From positions 3,599,820-3,663,819 of the forward strand of contig CM042998.1 of the NCBI GenBank assembly GCA_023678885.1: 64,000 bases of DNA, read 5' to 3'. Positions within the stretch are counted from its first letter, which is position 1, and each line of letters opens with the position of its first letter. Position numbers and translations under genes: made by a program. Shown here piece by piece: positions 46,047 to 56,377 of this stretch. Source of the stretch: Pogostemon cablin (lineage: Eukaryota; Streptophyta; Magnoliopsida; Lamiales; Lamiaceae). The notes beneath the pieces were generated by a model, which made no database searches, was not told the DNA's origin, and worked only from the letters and a program-made list of their open reading frames with translations.

Positions 46047-48694
46047 TCAAGTTCTTCCTCGTGCATTAGAATCATGTGCAGCACGATTAGGTCTACCATG
46101 AAAAACAAGGAAAAACCACCCTACAATGGTGCCAAATAAAAGCCCACATCCGTACCCCATTACAACAATCTCCCACGTAAATCCATCAAAAAAACCATAA
46201 TCATCGTCTTCGTCTCCATCATCATCATCTTGTGCAGATGCTTCCACATCTCCACAAGCAGTCGTCAATGGAAATCCACACAACCCCGGGTTTCCAACGT
46301 AGGAGGAGTTATCAAACGTAGGAAACTGATTAGATTGAGGTATTATCCCCACAAGAAGATTTTCCGAAAGATTCAATTTGGAAAGAAACGTGAGCTTCGT
46401 CAGTGCCACTGGAATACTCCCCACCAAACGGTTGTAAGAAAGATCCAACAAATTAAGGGATGTAATATTTCCAAGGCTGTCGGGGATGTTCCCTCCGAGG
46501 TTGTTGTGTGAAAGGTTCAGTATCATTAAAGCTTTTAGGTTTCCGATGGAACGTGGAATGCTGCCATCAAATCTGTTCATGGATAAATCCACTGCAGTGT
46601 AAACTCTTCGTAGCTTCATCAATGGATACTTCAATCCTTTTATATTAATCACCATGGTTTCCTTGTAAGGAAAATCAGACCAATCTCTTATTTTAGTTTC
46701 GTCCATTAAGGCTGTCAGGTTGCTAATATACTCCACGGGCAAAGAGCCTTCAAAATCATTGTAGCTAATGTCAAACACTTGTAGCATAGGAAACATTGGC
46801 TGGTTCTTCGATGCGATTGTCCCGAAGAAGTTGTTGTTTGCCAAGTGAAGGACTTGCAGCTGGGGCAGAGTTTCCAACCAGACAGGAAACATGTCTTTCA
46901 TGTTGTTCCTTCCAACGTCGAAAATCTGGAGCTGCTGACAGTTTGAGAGAGATCGAGGCAGTGTTCCTTCTAAATCATTGCCATTCATGTTCAAAGCTAC
47001 CAACACACAACCCTCTATGAATGTGTCTGGAATGAGTCCGTACAAGCTGTTGGTGTCCATGACAAAGATCTTCAGGGTTCTTGTCATGTTTCCAATGCAT
47101 GTCGGGATGGTTCCTTCGAGAGTGTTGTTTGACAGGTACAGAACTTCGAGGGATGGTAGGTTGCAGATGGATGAAGGGATGTGTCCAGTGAGTGTGTTGG
47201 AGTAAAGTATGAGGGTGTGCAGATTTGACAGGCCTCCAATGGAGTCTGGAATTTGACCTGTGAGCTGGTTTCTTGCAAGGTTTATGTTAGAAAGGTTTCG
47301 AAATCTTGTGATGTTGTAAGGAAGAGAGCCCTGGAAATTGTTTTCAAAGAGAAGAAGAGTTTCCAGATTGGGTGAGAACATGTCCCAGGGAATGTTGCCT
47401 GAAATATTATGATTCTGTGAAAGGGAAAGATATGTCAAAGTTGTTAGGTTGGAGAGAGAATGTGGCAATTGTCCACTCAAGTAGTTTCCAGCCAAGTCTA
47501 AAGCCTCCAGCTTCTTAAGATTCCCAAATTCAATTGGAATGATTCCAGAGAAATTGTTGTGAGCAAGATTTAAATGAATGAGAGATGATAAATTCCAGAT
47601 TGTAGAAGGTATTGAGCCTGTGAGATGGTTTACTGAGAGGTTTAGGTGGATTAGGCTACTGAATTTGCCAATTTCCAGTGGGATAGAACCTGTAATGTTA
47701 TATAGTTTTAACTTAATCAATTAATGTGGTTGCAAGAAACAAGAATTAATTAATTGCCAAGAAACATACAGTAAGCATAAGGTATATATACCTGTAAGAT
47801 TATTGTTATCAAGTGAAAGTTGGATGAGTTGTGTCATGTTTCCAATCTCCCTGGGCACTCCTCCAGTCAATCTGTTGCTCTGCAAACTCAGTGTCTGAAG
47901 CTGTGAACATTGGCTCAAACGCGATGGTATTACGCCATCAAACGAGTTGTAAGAAAGATCGAGCTCTTTGAGTAGGCCATAGCTGCAGATGTGATCAATA
48001 GCCAAGCTTCCTTGCAGACTATTATTTGTCAAATTCATAACTTCCAATCTTGATAAGTTGAATATAGTTGGAGAAACAGGGCCTGTCAAATTATTATGTC
48101 CCATGTTTAAAACTTTCAAGTTATCAAGACCACCAATCTCCTCTGGAATTCTACCTGTGGATTAATCAAGAATCATTACATCATAGAATGACATTAACAG
48201 ACTTAGCTAGGTGAGATCATACCATTTAAGTAGTTGCGATGGAGGTCCAACACCTCGAGTCGACTCAACTTCCCGATTTCTCTTGGAATTTCTCCATCAA
48301 ACGTGTTGGAACCAAGATCAAGTTGTTTCAATCCACCAAGATTACCAATTTCTTGAGGCAAATTTCCAGCCAAACGATTGCCGGTCAAGTTGAGAGATAC
48401 AAGAAACGAGAGGTTGCCGAGTTCGGGTGGAATTATGCCTTCCAATTCCATGTTTTGAAGAGACAAAGCAGTGACTCTAAAGGGGGGTGAGCTGCAAGTC
48501 ACTCCTGTCCAAGAACAAACAGAGGATTGGGTAGTCCAATTGGAGGAGAGGAGATTGTAGGGATCCAAAGAGATGTGAGATTTCAAGACTAGAAGAGAAG
48601 ATAGATCAGTGCTCAAATTCATGGCCATGGTGTAACCAACCCAACACTGAAAAAGGAAGAATTGTGGGAATAGGAAGTACTGCTGCAGCTTCAT
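46047..48694 (-). CDS. LRR receptor-like protein (RLP), copy 2
   Basis: Three exons on the minus strand: 48223-48694, 47792-48154 and 46047-47689, with GT-AG phase-1 introns at the same places as copy 1; 825 residues and no internal stop. Signal peptide MKLQQYFLFPQFFLFQCWVG, N-cap motif CSWTGVTC, about two dozen LRRs, the YKETMVINIKGLKYP segment, a cap with NPGLCGFPLT, a strongly acidic stretch (DDDDGDEDDD), one membrane segment (IVVMGYGCGLLFGTIVGWFFLVF) and a short basic tail. There is no kinase. Relative to copy 1 it lacks one block of N-terminal repeat. The gene is the intact unit of the tandem duplication with 40612-45660. Extracellular ligand recognition at the plasma membrane is inferred from the family. 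Confidence 0.92.
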
Positions 48695-49387
48695 AATTAA
48701 TTAGTGTGAACACCAAACTAGAGATATATGGTGATTAGTGATGATAGTAATATAGAATGTGTTTCCCTTTTCCTTTAAAATTTTCATGTGCAATCATTCT
48801 CTTACTTTTATAAACATGTCCTGCCATCTCTACAAAATGGAGTACTCCTTCGGGGTGGAGTTAGACCTAGACCAATTTCTTAGGGGGCTAAATTTTTTTT
48901 ACTCGTTGACATAGAGTATGAGAATTTTTACTAATTTTATTGATTTTTCAAGAATAATGCTAAAAATATTTTTTACTAGCATCAATACTGTTGATATAAA
49001 GTATGAGATTTTTTTTACTAGTTTTATTGATTTTTTAAAAATAACATATTCTTTCTAAATAGTAAAGTAAAAGTATGTAACATGTATTATGTAAGAGTAT
49101 TATTTTTAAAATTAAAATGTACGTATTTTAAGGTAATATTATTTTTTAAATAGTGCAAGTTATTATGGGGCGAATAAAAATATAAAGTGTGATTATAATT
49201 GTGGGAGGATGAGAGTACAAAATAGTGCAACATAAAAGCATAACTTGCTATAAAAATATTTTTAGAGATATTTTCATATTTCAATGTTTATAACTAAAAA
49301 AATAAGTGCAGACAATAATTTTCATTGATTTAATATGAGAAATTATAGAACGTGTAATAAAAAGTGGTAGATGTTTTTTCTCCAAAT

Positions 49388-49550
49388 CAGGTGGGCTAGC
49401 ACACTTGGTCACTGGGCTCTTCACTAAGGTGAGAGACTCAGGTTCGATCCCTTTGGGAACTAATAGGAGGGAGTTATAAGGAGGCTTGGAGAAATAAGGG
49501 TATATGGAAACTTGGTGAACTAACTACTAACTTTATCCAATCAAAAAAAA
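49388..49550 (+). mobile_element. tRNA-derived SINE
   Basis: An A-box-like TAGCACACTTGG (49397-49408) and a B-box GGTTCGATCCC (49441-49451) lie about 32 bp apart, as in Pol III promoters. The body follows to TCCAATCAAAAAAAATTG near 49552. The equivalent place in copy A lacks it. The family is not named and the target duplication was not resolved. Confidence 0.75.
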
Positions 49551-50488
49551 TTGTAAGGTTTGAATTCCGATAAAAAAAATTAGTAAGTTTATGATGTAAA
49601 CCAGTTTATAAGAGACCAACTTATAAAATAGTAGTATAAAATAATGGTATATGTATGACAAAAGAACGTGAAATTTGAAATTAAAGTAACTTTTGAATTT
49701 GTTTGATAAAATGACGTTTCCTTATCCGGAATGCAAAGAGTTTTGTAGGACTAAAAAAATGAGGAAAGTGCGAGGAAGTAATATTTTCTAAAAATTCACA
49801 CCACTTTCTAGTCTAGTATTTAATAACCAAAATGGAAAATTTGAATGCTATGAATTATCATAAACAAACAAAGACTTGGCAAAAAAAGGACATAATATTA
49901 GTATTATTATGATGGATTGAGTGCGGAGGTCATGTTTGTCAGCTGGATATATTTGATTAAGCAGTAAACTATAATACTATTTGTTTGTCTCCATCGAATT
50001 GGGAATACTATATATATATAGAATAGAGAGCTAAGAATGATGAGAGTTTTTTTTTTTTTAAATCGTTGACATAAAACTAACATATGTGTCCAATTCTACA
50101 ATTAATTAACTTTAAACGCAAGTGCAACTGTGGTGGAAATTTTTTGGCACACATGGAAAATATCCACCTAACCTTAACTTTCGGGAAAAAAATATCATTC
50201 TAATACTATATTAAATTTATTTAACTCATATTTTATGAACAAGAAGTTTGGGATGTCATGTAACATTTTAGTACTTACATTTTTTATTGCAAAATGAGTG
50301 AAACCTATCTAATAAAAAAATTTCAACCTTTCTTCTTAGGATATATATTTTTCTTTTAATATATAGATAGATTTTGTCTACATCATATGTCTCAATTATC
50401 TAACTATTTGCAATACAAAATGTAAAGAAGATTCCGACAGCCGTGTACAAGTTCAAGTTATGATAATTATAATTTTGTGCACCACATG

Positions 50489-50840
50489 TTTTTTTTATAG
50501 GAAAATAAGTATTTTATTAAATAAAAAATATCACACAAGTATAAGGTGTACTATGGTGCCCCTATAAAATATTGATCACCTTCACTTTTCTAACATAATA
50601 TCATAAACATTTTAATGGATTTAAAAACTATTCTGCAACTCCATAGCTAAAATTATTTGGTGTCAATGTCTTTTGTCATGCCCACATCCTCAATTTTATA
50701 AGTTCAACAAGGTCATCCAATAAAGTTACATTTTGTTTGAATATACTTGAATTTCTTACAATCCACAAAGACCATGTAGTGAAATGTCACAACATTATCC
50801 AAAACACATCAGGTATACCCTCATGTAATTTTAATTGTGC
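50489..50840 (-). mobile_element. 5'-truncated LINE fragment
   Basis: On the minus strand the translation includes FTTWSLWIVRNSSIFKQ and DLVELIKLRMWA, the pattern seen near the C terminus of plant LINE reverse-transcriptase proteins, with stops. On the plus strand the left edge is T-rich (a 3' A-rich tail on the minus strand). Similar 15-17-bp sequences, TTTGTGCACCACATGT and AATTGTGCATCACATGT, flank it, and copy A has the single uninterrupted site near 43203. Confidence 0.7.
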
Positions 50841-51954
50841 ATCACATGTAATTTTAAATTAATTGATAATTTAATAAACCCTCAAAGAAATATTGAGATA
50901 TAGTATGATTTCGTGGATTTTAAATTCAACTTTAGGATTGCTCTAATTCAAACTTAAAATTCATCAAACACTAATAACATTAGGGCATTATAAAACGGTC
51001 TCATTGTATGTAACCCATTATATAAAGAATAGTATAAGATAATTAAGATTAGTGCTTTAAATGACCTCTGGCTTAACAGATCGATCACTGAAGAGCCACG
51101 AAAAATAAAATTAATTTAACATACAAAATCAGTAATTAATTTTCAAACATTAGTCGTTAAAGTTCAGCTTTCAAATAATGGATCGAAGCAAGGTTAAAAT
51201 GGAATATATTTATGTTTAATTAAAATTACATATCTCTACACGTTGACTATTATAAGTTTAACAAACATCAATGACACATTTCGCAATCTGCATAAATTAA
51301 TATTGTGACACTGTTCAGAGCCATCTTCTCTAAGTTATCTTCGCTCGTATGTTATAGGACACAATAATGACAATATATTATCGTATCCTTTTAAAAATTT
51401 GGACGGTGATATTATTAGTGTGGGGACCCTCAAATTCAAATATAAGTACTGATATTTATAAAATATTACTCAATCCGTCTGCCAGCAAAATATACATTTT
51501 TTATATGGATTAAATAGTATTATTATTTAATATGTAATTGGTAGTTGTATTAAAATAATGCATGAATTACATATATTAATTGTATTAGTAATGTTTGTGG
51601 GTCTCATATATTTAAAAAGAGAATGTGAACTTTTGATGCAGACGCCTAGAGTGGGACGGAGCTAGTATTCATAAGTTGTAAATATATGGTTTGAGCACTA
51701 ATGACGGGTTCTCTTCTTTTAATCTTATTCTTTTCGTTTACTCCCTGTTCACTGTTTTTTCTACGGACATATAATTTCACCTTTTAAGTGTAAAAGATCC
51801 TTAAATGTAAAGGATTAATTGTAGTGCGTATGTGACCAAATTAAATTATTGAATCCATTAGACAGTTCTAGACTTACTATAATAAAAGAATAGATGAATA
51901 TTACTCTAACTTGAGACAAAATCAGCTGGATATAAAAAAATGTTACTATCAAAC

Positions 51955-52205
51955 TACTCCCTCCGTCCCACAAATGTTTGTATCTCTCTTTCGGCACGAA
52001 TAATAAGAAAAGTAATAATTTTTAGGGGTATTATTATATTTTTTGTAATAAATAAATGATAAAGTATGTAAGGTGGCGATGGTTTTTTTTTAAATGTATG
52101 GAGAAGGGTGATTGTGTTTGACATTTTGTTTTTTAGAAAAGTACAAATTTTTGTGGGATAACCCAAAATAAAAAGTGTGTCATCTGATATAGTACGGATT
52201 GAGTA
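51955..52205. mobile_element. Stowaway MITE, private to copy B
   Basis: CTCCCTCCGTCCCACAAAT on the left and GTACGGATTGAGTA on the right; the corresponding place in copy A (about 44935) has no insertion. Confidence 0.75.
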
Positions 52206-52480
52206 CTTCGCATAAAATTAATAAGAACTAAAATAAAAGATATGAATGAGAAAACAATTAGGTTTTCAAGAAAAAAATTGTTATTTTATGTATAAATAAG
52301 AAAAAGAATGAATATTTCATGTAATTTTATAAAAAAATGTGTATAAAGTTTTTTGAATGTGTGTAAAAGTGAGTATTATATTAAAATGTGTGTAAAAATA
52401 GATATTATTGAAATACATCTTTACCATTTTTAGAAAAAAGAAAGTGTGAAATTCTTTATAAGATAAATAAAAAAAATGGG

Positions 52481-53813
52481 TTTAAATTCTTTCTTAAACC
52501 TTATTTCCTTTTGAACCAACATTAATTTCAGTATTACCTGAATTTAATTTACATTCAATTTGTATTTCATGGTGTAATGGTTCATTTGGAATAGGTCATA
52601 CTTAGAAGGTAGTGAGTTTGTAAACTATACTAATAAGTTTTCAATCACATTCATTATGGAAGACTTAAGTCTTGGTGCAATATTTGTTATCTTTAATGAT
52701 GATCGTTCATGCATGTATTCCATGAGAACCATCAAACTTTATGATGGTTAAGGTAGCCATTAACATCTCATCAAGAGATTTATTAGTAATTTAGGTATGA
52801 TAGACTTAATTTCTTAGTCACATTCATTCGCATAAACATTAGGTTCATGCTATTTGATCTAACCCGAGCATTATAGTCAGATTAGTTAGCTTTATTGCTA
52901 GTACAAGCAAATGAGCAATTTATCTTTAAGTGATAAATAAAATCTAAAACATTTTGGTGAAATTAGATGTATTTACACTATTTAAATTATTTTAATCCAT
53001 TTTGTAATGGTACAGACCAACATGAAGTAGAGACTAATGAATATAAGTATTTTAAGAATAAATAAAAATAATATAATTCATTCCCATAAATACCTTAAGT
53101 AATTTAATATCAGATTCAAGATCGAAGGCAATAAATGCATATTGAAGTTCTCCTTTGGACGATATAACAATATACAATCATAATCATAATGGTGCTTGCA
53201 AATTTAAAATCAAACTGCAGTGCACCTGGATAATCTAAACCGTTAGATTAGATTCTTATTTAATCCTAACCACTAAATAAAATAAAATAATTAAAAATAA
53301 ATACAATAACTACCCACTACATCCTAACATTAACCCTTTAAACCCTCAGGTGCACCGGATAACCCGCAAATTTAACATAATTTGATAATTAAATATATTC
53401 ATTAAAACTATTTTGTCATCTTTACACATACAAACCAGTTTGATATAATATATTAATTATCAATTTATCACATTCATATTCATTAATTATAAAGACTAGA
53501 CATTTGGGTGAATTTAAAGTCTATAATTATGAAAATTTTAACAACCCATATAATAATTCTCTTTATTCAAGTATCACATAAATATGGGAAATTAAAATTA
53601 ATTATACGATTTCTCTTCATTAATCTTTCACATCTGGATAGATAATTCATAAAATTGTGTCTCTTTTATAGATGGAAAAAAGACCAGATCTGAATAGTAA
53701 ATCTTTATAAAATCACTTTCTATGAATATGATTATTTTACATAAATATATATAATCTATTTATCTCATATATATTATTTATTTAAATCATAATGACAATA
53801 GGTCATAATAATC
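52481..53813. other. no recognisable gene
   Basis: AT-rich DNA. GTGCACCTGGATAATC near 53222 and GTGCACCGGATAACCC near 53351 bound a 130-bp segment, which may be a small element. Nothing else supported. Confidence 0.35.
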
Positions 53814-54230
53814 TTATACTCCACACACAGTCGTCAATGAAAATCCACACAATCCCGGGTTTCCGACATAGGAGGAGTTGTCAAACGTAAGAAACTGATT
53901 AGATTGAGGTATCATCCCCACAAGAAGATTTTCCGAAAGATTCAATCTGGAAAGAAATGTGAGCTTCGTGAGTGCCACTGCAATACTCCCCACCAAACGG
54001 TTGTAAGAAAGATCCAACACCTCGAGTCAACTCAAGTTCCCAATTTCTCTTGGAATTTCTCCATCAAACGTGTTGGAACCAAGATCAAGTTGTCTCAATC
54101 TACCAAGATTACCAATTTCTCGAGGCAAATTTCCAGCCAAACGATTCCCGGTCAAGTTGAGAGATGCAAGAAACGACAGGTTTCCGATTTCGGGTGGGAT
54201 GGTGCCTTCCAAGCCCATGTTTTGTATCTG
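53814..54230 (-). pseudogene. RLP pseudogene, N-terminal LRRs fused to C-terminal cap
   Basis: The 54027-54218 part encodes exon 1 repeats (MGLEGTIPPEIGNLSFLASL ... GEIPREIGNLS); the 53814-54020 part encodes the terminal repeats and cap (LDLSYNRLVGSIAVALTKL ... NPGLCGFSLT). The join lies at about 54017-54024, where TCCAACA is common to both parent positions in an intact gene (exon 1 near 48246, exon 3 near 46443), so the middle was lost by deletion between short repeats. The signal peptide and membrane segment are absent. The 5' edge is cut by a repeat beginning TTTTGTATCTGTGCG. Confidence 0.85.
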
Positions 54231-54302
54231 TGCGTAATTTTCTATAGCGAATGTATGAAATAGTAATATCTAAATATGTTTTGTACTTAATATTTATTTA
54301 CT

Positions 54303-54339
<37 letters not shown>

Positions 54340-54352
54340 GGGTAGGGTAAAT
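54226..54352. repeat. dispersed repeat shared with 61738-61920
   Basis: From TTTTGTATCTGTGCGTAATT through a TA microsatellite to GTAAACGGGTAGGGTAAATG, nearly identical to 61736-61922 apart from microsatellite length. Both copies lie near RLP relics. Confidence 0.85.
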
Positions 54353-54365
54353 GAGTGTTTTAATA

Positions 54366-54583
54366 GACGCCACTCCTAATGGCGTTTCTTTTCAAACGCT
54401 GGCGGTAAAATCCCATCCGTGTTAAAGACGCCACTGGAACTGGCGTTTTCTTAAAACATGTTGGGTTTCTCTCTCCTCCAAGATAGAAGCGCCACTGGAA
54501 CTGACGATTCCTTCAGAGATGCCACTAGAGTTGGCGTTTCTCTCTCATGTACCACAATAGTCGCCACTCAAAATGGCGACTCA
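54366..54583. repeat. cluster of short hairpins CGCCA-N7-TGGCG
   Basis: Five regularly built inverted repeats in about 215 bp: CGCCACTCCTAATGGCG at 54368, CGCCACTGGAACTGGCG near 54430, a mismatched copy near 54490, TGCCACTAGAGTTGGCG near 54520 and AGTCGCCACTCAAAATGGCG at 54560, the last with 8-bp arms. Every loop is 7 nt. Strikingly GC-richer than its surroundings. Confidence 0.8.
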
Positions 54584-56377
54584 ACTTATTCTGTTAATGA
54601 TCCATGAAACAACCATACTTGATTAAACACTTTTCAAAACTACAATATTTTAATAAATACACCTAATTTTGCCCTTAATTTTTATTTAAATCAAACTAAT
54701 TCTATTATAAATCAAATTGATTTTTTTTAATTTAATTTAATGAATAAAGTATAATAGAAAATGAATAAAAAGGAATGAGACTAATATAATAGGTAGTGGA
54801 ACAAAAGAATGTAGCGAATAGGAGTAAGAGTGGAACGAAGGACGTATGTTAATTTATTGTTGAATATATGGAAAGAAGAGACGTAAATAAAGAAAAGAAA
54901 AAAATGGAACGAATAGAATGTTCAAATAAACTGAATAAGCTAAAATTTGAAATAAATAATATATATATATTTAATTAAAAGATTGAAATTTTCAATTTGG
55001 GAGCACACATTGTAGAACACCTAGGTTTTAGCCTTATATAAAATATATTTACTTTATTATTTCTTATCTTATTAGTCTTATCAAATTTTGTTTTTCATGT
55101 TTGATCTTTATAACTTTTTTTAACGGGACATTTTCTTTAATGTTTTAATTATGATTTATAGTACTTTGGTTTATTATCTTAAGAATGAATCAATTTATAC
55201 TCTAAAATAAATTAAATTTGAACTTAAATTGAATTTTCATTTAAATTTCATTTGCAATATTTATGTATATTAATCTTCGGTACTTACTTTATCTTAATTT
55301 AATTAAATCAATCTTTTTTTTTTCTTTCAAGAAATCATGTCTTCAATAAAATTATAAATATAATTTAAACATTGATATTATAATTTTTAGATGTTCAAAT
55401 TTTTTTGTATTATTAATTTATCCATTAGCCTGCCTAATTTAACAAACACTGCTCAAGTTACTTAAATTTAATTTCAAACACGTCCATCTCTTTGTATTTG
55501 ATCTTGATTCGTCAATTTCAGAAGCACAACTAATACGATACGCTTTCAAGTAAAAATTAATTCACCCCATGTTCCAAATAACTCTTCAGCTTTACTGAAA
55601 ATAAATAGTTTAAGAAAAGTTACTCTAATGACCAAACTCTTGGGAATATTATGATATTTTTTTAATAATAAATAAATAATAAAGTAAGTTATGTGAGTCA
55701 AATGAAAGTCACATTTTTTTAAATATGATGTAATGAAAGAATATTTGTTTGGAAATTTTACTATTTTTAAGAGTGAAGTGTAAATGAGGAAAGAGTGAAA
55801 AAATTACTGGGACGAAGGTAGTATCGTATTACATTCACTAAACCTAATAAAATAGAAAATACTCCATCCAAAGAAAAACAAATTCAGCCATAGGGTCTAA
55901 AGAGGATGTCAAGTTGACAGAAGGTTTCTCATACAATTTTGTGAATTTCATCAAAACAAATGATTCTTTTTTGTTAAACTTAAAACTTTACATCTTGAAT
56001 CACACAAATTGTTACACGACACCATCCAGAATCCATCTTCGACCAACACATGCCGGCTTTGAAAATACGAGAGAAGGTGCAAGTGTAACAAATTGCGTAG
56101 TTCAGATAGTAAAGTGAACAGAGCATAAAAACACAACAAATATGCTCATAAGATCAACCATTCTTCTACCTTCCATATATTGCTCTTCGACATTTGACCA
56201 AAACTTTCAATCTATAACACAACAGCTTGAAAAAGATATTATTCATAATCAATCTTATTACCTTGACATAAGCCAAAAATAAAATGTGGATTTGCTTCAT
56301 GAGATAAAAATAACATACCAATTGATTTGATTCCACCAAGACGAGAGTGCATCTTCCCAATCTTTACGTGCTAGTTG
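54584..56377. other. no recognisable gene
   Basis: AT-rich DNA. ATTACTGGGACGAAGGTAGTA near 55814 resembles one Stowaway end, but no convincing partner was found. The short frames here have no family. Confidence 0.35.

Larger units (their letters stand above)
48695..52480. repeat. segmental duplication, copy B (RLP copy 2 upstream DNA)
   Basis: Collinear with 41706-45660. It contains its own private insertions: a SINE (49388-49550), a LINE piece (about 50489-50840) and a Stowaway MITE (51955-52205). No gene other than these relics is visible. Confidence 0.85.

Noticed and set aside
46047..46200. A kinase domain after the RLP membrane segment
   Set aside because: The frame ends within about 20 residues of the membrane helix in both intact copies, and no kinase motifs were found in the adjacent downstream sequence.
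55570..55830. Another complete Stowaway MITE
   Set aside because: Only one end (TGGGACGAAGGTAGTA) is convincing; no inverted partner at a suitable distance.
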